A stretch of DNA of 64,000 nt from Allium sativum. Lineage: Eukaryota > Streptophyta > Magnoliopsida > Asparagales > Amaryllidaceae. The number at the start of each line of letters is the position of its first letter. The stretch's first letter is position 1. Below the pieces are notes generated by a model, which did no database searches, was not told the DNA's origin, and was given only the letters and a program-made list of their open reading frames with translations. The stretch is from NCBI GenBank assembly GCA_030737875.1, contig CM060911.1, forward strand, positions 54,028,501 to 54,092,500. The letters run 5' to 3'. This document shows, piece by piece, positions 9,691-21,330 of the stretch. The translations under genes and the position numbers were made by a program.

Positions 9691-11854
9691 ATTATTAAAA
9701 ATATTAATAATTTGTGTAAAATCATAATATGTGAATTGGAAAGAACTGGGATGAAAAATTCCACATTTGAAAAGATAAAAATAGATTTTTATCGAAATGA
9801 ACTAGTTTTGAACTAGAATTAAAATCAATTTATTTTTGAAATAAATAAATTGAATTTGAAAGTGATTTTAAAAATAATCAATATTCCCAATACGTGAATT
9901 GGACTGGAGTTGAATCGAAATTATCTTCGGAATATTTCGATGTCGGATTTCGTGACTATACAGATATTGTTATAGGAATTTGAAAGATATATTTTATATC
10001 GTTATTTCCAATACGATATTTGTTGGTTTCAGAATTTGGTATCGAATATAAGCCGATATATTTTCTATTCAGAGCCTTGTATTTAATATCAAATGTGATT
10101 TGGGTTTGTCATGAACCGTGTTTTAGATGACATTGGTTCTTTAACCCAGTTAAATGCAGGATATTGATTTTTGAAAAGGATTGAAACTAAGTGGAGTTTT
10201 AATGAATCTTTAATTAGATTAAAAAGTGAATTGATAATTTAAATTATCAAATCCGAAAGGTGATCAAGAATGGAGTGCCACCAGTTTTGCTCCAAAGCGA
10301 TTGTTAAATCTTTAATTAGATTTGAACGTGAAATGGTAATTAATTTTACCGATAACACCGTGGTGTTAGGTAAGGAGTGTTACCAGTTTTGCTCCATGGG
10401 ATGAATAGGTTGGGATTGGGAAATAAAATAAATAATTACTTCGGTGTGGTTCGCTAATCCCGACTAGTTAGAAATGATATCCAAAGGGAGATTATAGAAT
10501 AAATTTAGAAGAATTTATCTTGGATAAAATTAATGGGAACCTTTCCCTAAGAATGTGATTTTGTAAATAAAAGAATATTCTGAATTGCAATGAGGCGTTT
10601 GTTGTGTTTGTGTAACATTCGTTTATTATATACGTGGGTTATTCAGAAAGGCCGAGTAATACCCATTCTGAATAACTGATTCGACGAGGTGTCGAAGATG
10701 AAGACGGTGGTTGAAGACCGGAAGTCTTCACATCGTTTGGGTGATTACTGATGATCTTGATTGGGCTGTACACCCAAGAAGAGGGAAACAGTTGGTGATC
10801 GTCCAGACGTACTTGGAGATGGCTGGATATGCGAGGAAAGTGCCTCCGGTTTCGTTCAGACCCAGAACGAACTTGTAAATGGATTGTGTGTCTGACATTG
10901 GATTTTATTCTGTGTTGATTGATCTCTATTAAATATACATCTGTTTGGCAGCGGAGAATTTATTCTCTTGCTTAACGCCCTTCTCTGAGACGTACGAGCT
11001 CAGAGGTTGTATATCGATGGACATCAGTCGCATGGAGTGAATTGCCAGTGTGGCACGCATAAGTGGCAATTGATCAGGGCTTCTGTTGAAAAGCAAAGCC
11101 TTGTGGTTGATGATCAAAGCACGACCTGTGTGGCGTAGCTTTGTGTATAACGTGAATTCACGAGCCTCACACCTCGGTATGAGTCAAAAACGGGATAGTG
11201 ACTGCAGAGAGAGCACGACGTTTCTTTCTAGCTAGGGTGGTGTCAGTGACCTACCAGCCCTGACATTTATATACTTTTCACCTGTGTGGTTGTTGGATAC
11301 GAGGCGCCTCGGATATAGGTCTGTAAGGACCAGGAAACGTGTGCTCAGGAATAACTAATCCTCAAAAGTAAGAGAGGACCGGCCCTGAAGATCCAAGGAT
11401 CATAGTGGGGTCCTGGGACATTTGCTAGGGTGTCTCGAATCGGAGAGGAGCTTGCCCCTTGCCTTGACTCATGACGGAAATCCAATTTCCAATACGTGAT
11501 ATTGCGGTTTTAATTGTAGAACTGGTATGGCGACATGATATATGGTACCCATGCCGCCTATGATTGATATTTATGATTGAATTGTTTTGACACCATACAC
11601 TTATTATAGTATCAAGTGATTTGTTTTAAACGTACCAAGCATGTTTGGCTATTATAAGGGAAAACTCTATCCTCCGGCTTGCGTTGCATTGTGTGATGGG
11701 ACCTGGGTCTTATAATAGCTTCATTTTTCCAAAGAGCATTGCGTTGTTTTGTTATATGCACTAGTATTCTTGGGAGGAAACCCGTTCCGTGTTATATGGC
11801 GTGATCCCTTGAATTACTATCTTTAAAGTAAAGTTTTAAATAACTGTTTTAGTT

Positions 11855-11945
11855 CTCACACCAGTCACATGACTGACCTGGAGTTTATTGTTTTAACCTA
11901 AACTCTGGGTGCCCCTATTTTCCACACGGGCAGCTAGTAGTTTTG
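11855..11945 (+). other. Conserved hairpin block near LTR 3' end (RT-1 3' LTR)
   Basis: CTCACACCAGTCACATGACTG, then GAGTTTA(11881-11887)/TAAACTC(11899-11905), then TGCCC(11910-11914)/GGGCA(11938-11942). All three hairpins are intact in this copy. Confidence 0.65.
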
Positions 11946-12289
11946 GTTTTGCAGATTTATATTCACAGGATCCTGATTTACAGCTGGAACGATGCTCGGA
12001 AAGCTCTGTATCCGTGTATCGCTTTCAATTGTATTTTGTAAATTTTTCCGCTGTTATGTAATTTATTGTAATCTCTGATATTCGTCGAATGTAATTTATT
12101 CATTTATACTCTGTATATTCTTGTATTCTGATGGAATTGTTGTAATAACAATGAAATGTTCTTCCTTCTGCGTTCTGATTTGTCCTGTCCTCAAACGATC
12201 AGGGGTTTCGAACGGTCTTTGTCGGTTTAACGATCGATTCGGATTGAGCGAAATTCCTTGCCGTTACAATTCTAAACTTACTTAACCTC

Positions 12290-12480
12290 ACCCACTTATC
12301 TAATTATCAGGTTATAACGGTTAAGTGTCCTGAATTTACTTAACCTCACCCTCTAGTCTAGTTAATATGTTAAATTGGTTAAGTGTATTAACTTTACTTT
12401 ACCTCACCTTCTAGTCTAGTTAACATACTGAGTTGGCTAAGTGTTTTAGTTAACTTAACCCTGCCAATCCTAGCTTAGCT
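12290..12480. repeat. Degenerate CTTAACC/GGTTAAG inverted repeats
   Basis: Three diverged units, each with CTTAACCTCACC on one side and a GGTTAAG or GGCTAAG partner about 30-40 bases on, with TAGTCTAGTTAA between. Part of the RT-5 LTR. Confidence 0.5.
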
Positions 12481-12513
12481 TAAATTGTCTTATTAAAGCA
12501 CCAACCACTCACA

Positions 12514-12697
12514 TTAGACAGGTATTGTTGTGGCTGTCTGTATGCCGGTCGGTTCCGGGTAGTCTTACGCCACAACTCAGTCTAACCTCGGGTCTTCATT
12601 GGGCTCAATGCCTTAACCTCTCACATTGGATAGGTATTGTTGTGATTACTGGACAACCGGGCGGGTCCGGGCAGGTTTACATCACAACTCAATCCAA
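12514..12697. other. Pair of 72-nt double-stem hairpins with compensating changes
   Basis: Hairpin one (12514-12585) pairs TTAGAC with GTCTAA and GTTGTGGC with GCCACAAC. Hairpin two (12626-12697) pairs TTGGAT with ATCCAA and GTTGTGAT with ATCACAAC. Both are 72 nt, share the spacers AGGTATT and TCA, and are offset by 112 bp. Both stems differ between the copies and both remain perfectly paired. Located in the RT-5 LTR. Confidence 0.8.
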
Positions 12698-12913
12698 CCT
12701 CGGGTTAAGCATATTCGTATTGTCTAAATTTACATTTTAATTATGTAAATTATTCAAATTCAAGTTATTGCCAAATTTGTCTCCAATCAATCTCATTAGT
12801 TTAGGTATATAATTAATACCATTTTATGCCATAAATCACTTGTGTGATTTTTAACCAATTTATGTCAAGTTTCCTATAATTACCAATTTAACCCAACGTT
12901 ACCCCGTCTAAAT

Positions 12914-12991
12914 ATTAGGCTAACAATCTTAGCCTAATTTTCCGTCCGCATGATTTTGACATATAATATTAGGCTAAAAACTTAGCCTAAT
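12914..12991. other. Two ten-base-pair hairpins (ATTAGGCTAA)
   Basis: ATTAGGCTAA(12914-12923)/TTAGCCTAAT with loop CAATC, and the same stem at 12968-12991 with loop AAAC. Perfect stems with unrelated loops, in the RT-5 LTR. Confidence 0.8.
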
Positions 12992-14040
12992 TTAGCGTAC
13001 ACAAAAATTGGCATAAAATTAATTCGTTAACATAAACATGTCATAGGTGCAAACTTGGCATTCTCGACATAGTCAATATGAACATCATAGGTGTGAACTT
13101 GCAAAATAATCGACATGAATATCATAACATTGCATAACATGCCACAAACTTGCATATAAATATTGGGCCTAGTTAAATAGGTGTCACATGAATCATATAG
13201 TTTTAGCCTAACATAAAGGTATAACATAGTATAACCTAATAGGTGTCATATGAATCCACTACAACATGGTATAACATGTTAATGCATAGGTCTAGGCATA
13301 ACCTCAAACATAAAACTGGCGTAAGACAAAACTATATGTATAACTTTGACAACCACTTAAGGGTGCGAACTTGCAACACATATATATAAACATATATCTA
13401 ACAATAAACTTTCATATCAATCCTAAATGGATCTTGACGTGGATCCGATTATAAGTTCTCACTTGCATAAGAACATGTGAATATAGATCTATTCTAGTCA
13501 TGTAGGCACAATTGGTTTAAAACATATATACATAGAGCCTACATGAATGATATAAATATTTTTGTAAATCTAACTTGCAACCTATAACTTGCATAAGCAT
13601 ATATTTAGATCTAACTTTATACATACAATTCGCATAAGGTGTTTATTATTTGATTCACAATTCATAAAAAATTCAATCACCACAATCATTCAAATTATCA
13701 CAAATAACAAATATAAAACAACATCGTTAATACTGATATAATTCCATATTACAATTTACAACAAATCATGTCTTAATCGCATTCACATCTAAAGAGCCAC
13801 TATACTTACAACGCAAAACGGTCTTGCTTTTCTGAGGTCTGAGGTTCTGAAATTGAGATGCGTTCCTTTGGGTAGACGTTGTTGTTTTGATTTTATTAGT
13901 AGCTTTAATCTCAAATTTGAATTAGCTTGAGTTGATTCGTTGTTCGTCTCTTTTCAAGCGGAGGCTCTCCTTAGTTTTCTTCAGACATCATAGCGGCTCA
14001 AGTTCTTATTTTTGTGTGAATTTTAGTTGGAGACCTAGGG
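12992..14040 (-). other. RT-5 LTR body, non-coding
   Basis: AT-rich sequence with loosely repeated phrases such as CATAGGTG(C/T)(A/G)AACTTG and ATAACATG (13030-13400). No convincing reading frame. The right-hand part (13820-14040) is more mixed in composition and, on the minus strand, lies just downstream of the TATA candidate. Confidence 0.5.
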
Positions 14041-14051
14041 TATTTTTATAG
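14041..14051 (-). promoter_or_regulatory. Candidate TATA box, RT-5 LTR
   Basis: CTATAAAAATA on the minus strand, about 520 bp into the LTR, downstream of the GTCGAC cluster in the element's sense. Confidence 0.5.
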
Positions 14052-14207
14052 AGTTGCAAGTTAATTAGAGCCGCCGATGAAGCCAGGGTTAATCAAAGCC
14101 ATCCGTTCTAAAGAGAAGCCAATCAAAAGAAGACAACTCAGCCCTAGTGACAAGATCAGGCCCAGAAATTCGAGCCAGGACCCAACCAGACAAACCAGGC
14201 CAACCAG

Positions 14208-14290
14208 GCAGGTCGACTGGCAGGTCGACACCCAGATCGACACTATGGTCGACCTGGGGGTGACCAGGTCGACACCATGGTCGACCTGGT
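14208..14290 (-). promoter_or_regulatory. GTCGAC palindrome cluster upstream of RT-5 TATA
   Basis: Five GGTCGAC-type palindromes (plus one ATCGAC variant) in about 80 bp, ending in the inverted repeat GGGCGGGAA/TTCCCGCCC at about 14295-14312. On the element's strand the cluster sits roughly 160-240 bp upstream of the TATA candidate. RT-4 has the same arrangement (17761-17848). Confidence 0.5.
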
Positions 14291-14566
14291 CCCTGGGCGG
14301 GAATTTTCCCGCCCAGCCCAGTTTGAGCTTATTTTTCGAATTTTGAACTTGAAACCGAGCTGTTTGAATTTTAAATTTTATTCTGAAACTTCGGAAGGCC
14401 ATAACTCCTTCATACGAAATCCGATTTACGCAAACTCAGACTCTATCTCAAGTAGAATTCCGAGACGAACGCAACGGCGTAACCCGTTTCCCTTAATTCC
14501 CACATTTAGAATTAACTATACTTTAATTTGTGAAACTTAGTGTTATAGAATTCACGGGGTGTTACA

Positions 14567-15122
14567 GCGATGATGGTTTTATGCGATTACGTGGTGCAAT
14601 GATTTGGATTTCCGTACGTCATTTGGCATAGGATGGATGTTGCATACGCTTCTGTGGTATGACAGTGGATACTGTACGAGGATGGTACTATAGGAAGTAC
14701 CTTGAGATGTGGTGTACAGGTACATGTATACAATATTAGGTTAATCTACCTTGGAGTAGATGGATATGACGTAAGTGTAGAGCCTTGAGAGCTGTTAACC
14801 CAAAATAACCTAATAAGTATGAAAACATAATTAAACGGTATATGTAGGGTAATTTCAGAATGTATAATTATTCCAGTCACCAGAACTTTGTGTTCTGACC
14901 GGCTCCTCATGACTACCCGCAGTTTAGGTTTATAGCAGAGATTTGATAGCTTTAGATACTGGTTAGGCAGTATTATTACTTAGATAAGGATATATCTAAT
15001 TATATTATACGTTATCCATTCCGCCTTGAGCATTTCTGTCGTATACCATACAAGCTGACTCGAGCTTCGATAGATTGGGATTTTTGAAAAAAAATCGGTA
15101 TGTCGAAATTCAGGTTGTTACA
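14567..15122 (+). mobile_element. RT-4 5' LTR, 3' end
   Basis: Matches 20610-21037 joined to 55792-55958 (RT-4 3' LTR) at a clearly lower identity than the LTR pairs of RT-1 to RT-3. It ends CAGGTTGTTACA and is followed by a PBS. The left part of this LTR was displaced by the RT-5/RT-1 nest. It contains a CAGAAC/GTTCTG hairpin at 14881-14897 that is kept in RT-6. Confidence 0.8.
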
Positions 15123-15124
15123 TC

Positions 15125-15136
15125 TGGTATCAAAGC
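15125..15136 (+). other. Primer-binding site, RT-4
   Basis: TGGTATCAAAGC starts two bases after the LTR end. It is a one-mismatch match to the initiator tRNA-Met PBS. Confidence 0.8.
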
Positions 15137-15479
15137 TTGGGTTTAAGATTCCTGTATTGATCGTGAGTGAACGTATTTGTATTTTTAAAATAAAAATATA
15201 TTATATATGCACCTTGATCCATAAAGGAACCCATTGAATAGGAAGAGCAACTAATGCAAAGAATTGAGATATCTGTTATGTACACTAAAGAAATAGTCAT
15301 GGAATTTTGAGAATAAGAGACCCTTAGGTGGTTTGGGTGAAAAGCGTACAATGTATTTTGTAATTGAAAGAGACGGATCTCATATGTTACTATCTGAAAT
15401 GTTAGTATTTCAGATTAGCGGGTTTGGCAGTTGAGCCTTATAAATTGGAAAAGAGTAAAAAGAAAAAAATGGATTAGGA

Positions 15480-15525
15480 ATATATATATACATATACATT
15501 TATATATATATATATACACACACAC
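15480..15525. repeat. TA/CA microsatellite
   Basis: Alternating TA, with CATA and CACA interruptions, in the RT-4 interior. Confidence 0.9.
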
Positions 15526-17416
15526 ATTTGAGAGAAATGAATTTGCGGGAATATTTAGGAAGGTTTAGGTATGTTAGAAACCCACTTCAAGATGAGCCCC
15601 ATTGTTAACTTTTGAATACTTAGTGATAGTTTATGGTGTTTTTGAAGCTTTGACCTTAAAAGTTTACAATTGTAAAATACGTACTAGCTAAATTGTGTAG
15701 AAACAATTTTTTGAAACAAAAAGAGGTATTTTTGATGTTTGAAAAAAAAATGTTAGAAATATATTTGAAAAGTGCATATTGGGTTTTGGAGAAAAATAAA
15801 ATAAAATAGGGTATATTTTGAAAACGGTGATTTCTTATGAAAATTTTATTTCAAATGAATTCTTTTAGAAAAATGCGTACATTATAGAGCATGTATAACT
15901 CAATAGTTTTTAAGCCATAAAGTATGAAAGAATTAAATAATGAAACATGGAAAAGATTGCATTTTGTCAAAAACTAAAATTTTCGATAAGGAAAATTTTG
16001 AAAATCTCTATTCTTTTGACATAACCCTTGGTGGGTAGACAAAATAAGTTGATTTTTTTTATTCTTTTAAGAATAAAGTAGATGTTTAGGATAAGTTTAG
16101 AAATAACACCTAGTTGTAAGTAATTGAACTAGTGTAGTGAAAAATGGGTTGTTGTGAAATTAGTTAAGAAATCGTTGTCCTTGTCTACTCCATGTTTTAT
16201 GATTTGAAAAAAAAGTTTGTTTTTATATGAGATGACATTTTTTATGGTTTGGCAAAGCTAAGTTTTAATGAGGTAAAATCAAGTTTTAAAGCTTTTAGTT
16301 TTCGGAAGAAAAATGAAATGATGAAGTCAAACCACATTTTTTAAAATCATGGAGTAGGTATGGATTAATACATAGAAAAGACGGGAAATTCTTTTGAGGC
16401 TATAAAGTGGGTAACAAGAATTGTTTTGGAATAATTGTAAATTCCCATAGAGTGCATTAGCACTATAGAGCCTATGTTGTTGTTAAGAAAAGACTATTAG
16501 TACACAACAGGGACTAGTTCTGACAAGTGGATGATAGAGGGCAAGCGAGTTATTTAGATCATGTGGGTTGGACTTTTCTTTGTTAACAGGGACATGGTCC
16601 TACGATTCTTAGCTCTTGATAGTAGCTGTGTAGTGTGTTTGTTTTTCTATTTTAGCTTTGAAATAATTATAATGCTTATTTGAAATTAAGCTTTGATCTG
16701 CGGATTAAGTTATATAAGCTATGGAAAAAGGTGATGTAATAACTAAAAGAAAACAACAAATCCAATAAAGCAAGAAATATGACAATTAAGAAAAGTGGAG
16801 AATTTTTAGAAAAAATATATAAAAAATGGATTTTTTCCAAAGTAAGTTGGAAAAGAAATTTTATAACAAAGAAATTTTACTTATGTAAATTGTGTTCGGA
16901 TAAGAAGATAGAGAATCTTTATATAATAGTTGCATAAAATCCAAGTACAAAAAGAAAAGGTGCATAAAAGAAAAACGGAAGATGTGAAATTTTCTGTTTT
17001 CTACCTTTTTTCGACATAAGAAACTGAATTCAGAAAATTAAACTTTTCTGAAATTCGCAAATTCAAAGTTGATTGGTAAGGTTTTGGATGCAAAAAAAAA
17101 AAAAAAAAAAGAACTACGCTCTTGCTCTGTAAGAGTGTGGGAAAATTTGGATGAAAATATATTTTGATTTTCAAAATATTGCATTCATATAGAAATTTCT
17201 TGTGTATTTAGGATGTGTGCATCATGATTTCAAATGTTTTTCAAGAAAATTTGAATTCATATAGGAGGTACCGCTTAGGCATTCATTATGTTCATGTATT
17301 ATTATGTTGTGTTACACTTTGCACAAGTGCACGGATGATTGAAAAATTGGATGTACATATAATGATTGTAATTTATACGTAAGATAACAACACTCCATCC
17401 TTATCAAATACCGAAG

Positions 17417-17441
17417 ATGAAATTTCATAAGGAGGGGAGAA
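17417..17441 (+). other. Palindrome and polypurine tract, RT-4
   Basis: ATGAAATTTCAT (17417-17428) is a perfect palindrome. It is followed by AAGGAGGGGAGAA (17429-17441), which abuts the 3' LTR. The preceding CCGAAGATGAAATT resembles a diverged form of the TTCGAGGACGAAATT motif seen before the PPT of the other elements. Confidence 0.7.
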
Positions 17442-17760
17442 TGTAACATTCCATATTTTATATAAATATTAAAATAAAATATCGATAATTTATGATTTTA
17501 GAATTTAGCCCGAAACATATACCATTGTGTTCGTGGCAATTTTCTGATTCGTGTTGATATATGACTTGGCCCAAATGGGGTGCGTATGGGAAAGTTATTA
17601 ACGAATGAAGATCTAAAAGGTTGTACGCGTACATATGTGCATAAGCATGAAATTTGAAAATAGACATGTGTTATAAAAGGAAAATAAATAATATTTATAA
17701 ATAAAACGAACGTTAGTATTAATGTTAATCCAAAATTAAAATCAGCAGAAACCACGTTCA

Positions 17761-17848
17761 GGACCCAGGCCCTGGGTCGACCCAGGCCATACATGGGTCG
17801 ACCCAGGGGTCGACCATACGGTCGACACAACTCCAAGATGGATCGACC
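17761..17848 (+). promoter_or_regulatory. GTCGAC palindrome cluster upstream of RT-4 TATA
   Basis: GGGTCGACCCAGG twice, then GGGGTCGACC, GGTCGAC and a GGATCGACCC variant, all within 90 bp and ending about 100 bp before the TATA box. CpG-containing palindromes stand out in this AT-rich LTR. Confidence 0.5.
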
Positions 17849-17947
17849 CATCTGTAGCTAGATCTGTTTTCGAGTGACGTGTTTGTCTTGTTTAAACAGT
17901 TCGGATTTTATATTATTGAATCCAACAAACCAGAATCTCTTGTACAC

Positions 17948-17957
17948 TTATAAATAG
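17948..17957 (+). promoter_or_regulatory. Candidate TATA box, RT-4 LTR
   Basis: TTATAAATAG, about 507 bp into the LTR, followed by a pyrimidine-rich stretch (18010-18040). Confidence 0.55.
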
Positions 17958-19119
17958 ACTAGTAGGGTCTGGCCTTTAACTCATAATTTCTGAGACGATG
18001 CCAAGGCTCTGCCATTTTCTTTCTTCTTCAAATCTTTTAGAAATTATAATATTAGCTTTAAGAGGTTCTGATTCAAGATTTAAGGATAAAGAATGTAAAC
18101 CTACAACATAGGTATTCAGGTTTCTGATCAACGTGAGGTAAGTCCTGTGAATCTGATTTATTTGTGTTTCTTTCTTTTCCTCTTCTTTTAGTATTTGATT
18201 TGTAAATATGTGGTTATCTTAATACTAGATTCAGTTAGAAAGACCACAGAATAGCATATATGAATCAGATTCAAGGATTAGAAAGCAGTTAGGTGAGTGG
18301 ATTTAGAATTGTATCTTTTGGGTAACGGTATATTTATCGCTTACATTCCCCATAATTCTTAACATGTTAAATAACTGTAATTTGTGGTAATTGCGATATA
18401 ATTTATTTTAAGTATGTTATGAATATGCTATTGTACAAATTTATTCTATTAATCTTTTGTTTTTATTAAGAATTATTGTAATGCTATAATTGTGGAATGT
18501 ACAATAAACATAAATATGTTCCTGAAATTGTATTTAATGATAAATTGGATATGTTGTAAATTGAATTACAGTGAAATTAGGAGTAATGGAAAATAATTGA
18601 TATGCCTAATGGGCTAAGGAAATTTTATAGTAATTGTCAATAGTATATGAAAACAGGAATTCAATGTTTAACTCAAAAAATAAATAAGGAAAATCTGAAT
18701 GAGTTAGTTGGATTTTCGGGAAATGGGTATATTTTCATAATGGCAAAATTACTACAAGTGTAGTTGCAAGAAAAGAAAGTGAAAAGGGATTAGCATGAAA
18801 TAGAGATTCTTTTACCGTATTGCACACTGATCAAATAAAAAGATATATGTATGTCCACAATGAAAATAAAAGAAATGCTTACAATTATAGATCTTCATTG
18901 AAATCTGTTATGGAAATGGATCTTTTAATCTTTCCACTAACCAATCTAATGAGGTGTGTGAAATGTTTCCCTGAAATATTGAGAATATACAAAACGGTAA
19001 ATGAATGGATGTTACAATAGTAAAAGTTCGGTTAATGCTATGGAACCAAGGAAAAATGTGATGAACGAGAACATAATTTATTATAATTAATTATATGAAT
19101 GAGAATGTAATATAATAGG

Positions 19120-19660
19120 TAGGCTTGTCCTAAGGACAAGTGGAATTATAACAAGTGTTATAATTAATGGAAAAGAGAACTTATTAATTAACCTTAGTTA
19201 AGAGAAGTCAATAGGTAAACATCAACAAGTTGTGATAACAATGTAAGACGTGGTTATGATTAAATAAGAAAGAGTAAAGTAGGTTTATTGTTGGTAGATT
19301 TATGAAATGAAATATGTTGTACTTAATTATGTATTAAGTAGGTATGACATAAGAAGACATGAGAGCTGGGGAAGGATGTACTTAATTACACATTAAGTAA
19401 AGCATGTTATTGTAACTTGTAAACATGTAATTGGATAATAAATGACATGGTGATGAAAAGGGATTGTAGATTACTTTCATTAATTACAATCCAAGGGAAA
19501 AAGTTTGTAGATTACTTTCGTTAATTACAATTTAAGAAATAACATGTTATGTCAATGGGCTTATTAATGAACTTAGAACAAGTTAAGTTAAATCACTGAT
19601 TAATAAGCGAGAGGGGTCCATTCCTTTGAGATATAAGAGGATTGGAGAAAACCTAGTAAC
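19120..19660 (+). repeat. Array of perfect stem-loops with unrelated stems, RT-4 LTR
   Basis: Consecutive hairpins: CTTGTCC/GGACAAG, loop TAA (19124-19140); AATTATAAC/GTTATAATT, loop AAGT (19144-19165); TACTTAAT/ATTAAGTA, loop TATGT (19320-19340); the same stem with loop TACAC (19379-19399); GGATTGTA/TACAATCC (19461-19492); GCTTATTAAT/ATTAATAAGC (19559-19608), enclosing AACTTA/TAAGTT. The stems are 7-10 bp. Confidence 0.75.
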
Positions 19661-21037
19661 TTGAATAAAAAGCTAAAATATGGATAATCAAGTTATTTGG
19701 CAATCTGATAAGATAAGACAAGCGTGTGATTAAAAGATTAAATGTAAGATCTTATATCACGTTAATGTGATGCACTTGGACCAGTCCGAATGTACGAAGG
19801 TGAAGACCCAACGGGGAAGATCATCATGGTGTCTAGAGACACAAGAGTAGCATGTCCATCTGATTATTCTGCTTAGTTATTTTGCTAAGTGATTCTGCCT
19901 AATTGCTCTGCGGGACTGGAAGGGAGTACCCGACTTCTGAAGGACGTGGTAGGGTACTCCATGGTGGTCCTTTATGCGGTGCATGCTCATACTATACTCG
20001 TTGAGGTTTGATCTATGTTGTACCACCCGGTGAGTATACCTTGACTACAACTATAGTTTAGCAGTCAAAAGGCTGTGGTGGATGATGTTGGGTGATTCGA
20101 CGATTTTCCTCGGGAGAGGAGGGTCAGGACCAATATAGGATAGTAATCGTTGGGTACCTGTCATCGGCAGTCAGTGGGATGCAAAAAAACTAGTGCTAAA
20201 CCTATAGAACATCGATCTTTCATTATCGAGACGTTAGTTGCAGGACACGTCAAATTGGATAGTAGATTGTTTGCTAGGGCACATCACTTAGCTCTTGATG
20301 TAGTCTTTCATTAATTGAGGGATGGGCCAGGGTGGGACAATAGCCACCATGAAAATGAAGACCATACTCTGGATACCTATACTGTAGGCTTAATGAGGCG
20401 GACTTTTATAGATATGGAAAGCTCTCGACCTAGTTTTGTGCACTGATGCAGCCCTATTATAGGACTCCGAGTATAGTAACAGTACGTTCGTATGGGGGTC
20501 TAGATACATGCACTGGGTAGTGTATCATAGATATTAGGGCTTTACTCCGTTTTGGGACTTGATTCAATTGAGGATTTTAGATACGACGATCTGTATGCTT
20601 ACGTGGCATAGCTATAATTGTTATGTGCGATTACATGGCGTAATGATTTGGATTTCTGTACATCGTTCGGCATAGGATGGATATTGCATACATTTGCACG
20701 GTATGACGGTGGAGACTGTACGAGGAGGGTAATATAGGGAGTACCTTGAGATGTGGGGGTATAGCTACATATATACTATATTAGGTTAATCTACCGGGAA
20801 GTAGATGTGTACATCGTGTGTGTAGATCCTTGAGAGCTGTTAACCCAAAATGGTCTAATAAATAAGAAAACATAATTGAAATGTATACGTAGGGTTATTT
20901 CATAATGTATAATTTGTCCAGTCAACAGGACTTTATGTTTTGACATCCTCCTCATAACATACTCGTAGGTTAGGTTTATGGTAGAGATTTGATAGTTTTG
21001 GATACTGGTTAGGAAGTATTATTACTTCGGTAAGGCT

Positions 21038-21068
21038 CACTACTAGAACTACCATATATTCCAACGTC
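21038..21068 (+). repeat. CACTA left terminal inverted repeat
   Basis: CACTACTAGAAC...TTCCAACGTC. It pairs with the right end, sharing CACTA, AGA and TTCCA(A/G)CGTC. Preceded by the target duplication GCT. Confidence 0.85.
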
Positions 21069-21330
21069 GGATTTCCTATGGCCGCCAATGGCTGACCTAA
21101 CGACTTCCAACGTCATTTTTTTAACAAGTCGTTTGGAGCCGACGGAAACCGATAGAATTATAGTCTTTTGCGGCCAATGGTAGCCATTGGAAAATTTCTT
21201 GCGTATTTCCAGAACCCGCGACCTGCTTTCATTATCTCTTCCCCAAAATTTTTTTTTACTCCCAAATCCATAATTTTCCAACCTCCAACTCCATTGCCAC
21301 CACCCCCAAACGACTTCCAACTACCTCCAA
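21069..21330 (+). repeat. CACTA left subterminal repeat region
   Basis: Dispersed TTCCAACG, CGCCAATGG and GCCATTGG motifs in both orientations, typical of the subterminal transposase-binding repeats of CACTA elements. A 103-codon minus-strand frame here is low complexity and unlikely to be a gene. Confidence 0.7.

Larger units (their letters stand above)
5873..12268 (+). mobile_element. RT-1 3' LTR, complete, 6396 bp
   Basis: Begins TGTAACAACCCGG directly after the polypurine tract and ends CCGTTACA, giving short inverted termini. From 7385 onward it matches 1-4838 closely. At about 6.4 kb it is a very long LTR and six times longer than the element's interior. In order it holds a first mid-LTR-like block (6050-6260), a weak TATA candidate, a GC-rich leader-like stretch, the palindrome minisatellite, an (AT)n tract, the shared mid-LTR module and the 3' hairpin block. 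The bases after it (ATTCT) would be the target duplication, but the left flank is outside the window. Confidence 0.92.
12269..14566 (-). mobile_element. RT-5: minus-strand LTR fragment, interrupted on its left by RT-1
   Basis: On the minus strand a TGTAACACCCCGTG start lies at 14566, followed by an LTR-like body with a GTCGAC cluster, a TATA box and hairpin-rich non-coding sequence. The fragment stops where RT-1 ends (12268), so its remainder is presumably left of the window. It is inserted in the 5' LTR of RT-4, because RT-4 sequence resumes at about 14567. No gene is seen. Whether it is a solo LTR or part of a full element cannot be told. Confidence 0.65.
15123..17441 (+). mobile_element. 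RT-4 internal region, 2319 bp, non-coding
   Basis: Lies between the LTR end at 15122 and TGTAACATTCC at 17442. AT-rich, with many stop codons on both strands and no gag or pol similarity. It includes a TA/CA microsatellite (15480-15525) and an A19 run (17092-17110). Like the other elements it lacks replication genes; age could have erased them, but none of the usual motifs survive. Confidence 0.75.
17442..21037 (+). mobile_element. RT-4 3' LTR, left part, interrupted by the CACTA transposon
   Basis: Starts TGTAACATTCC after the polypurine tract. It continues at 55792 once the CACTA element and one copy of GCT are removed; the joined text reads through in parallel with 14960-15122. Total LTR length is about 3.76 kb. 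It contains a GTCGAC cluster, a TATA box, an array of perfect hairpins and sequence related to RT-6. No gene is seen. Confidence 0.85.
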
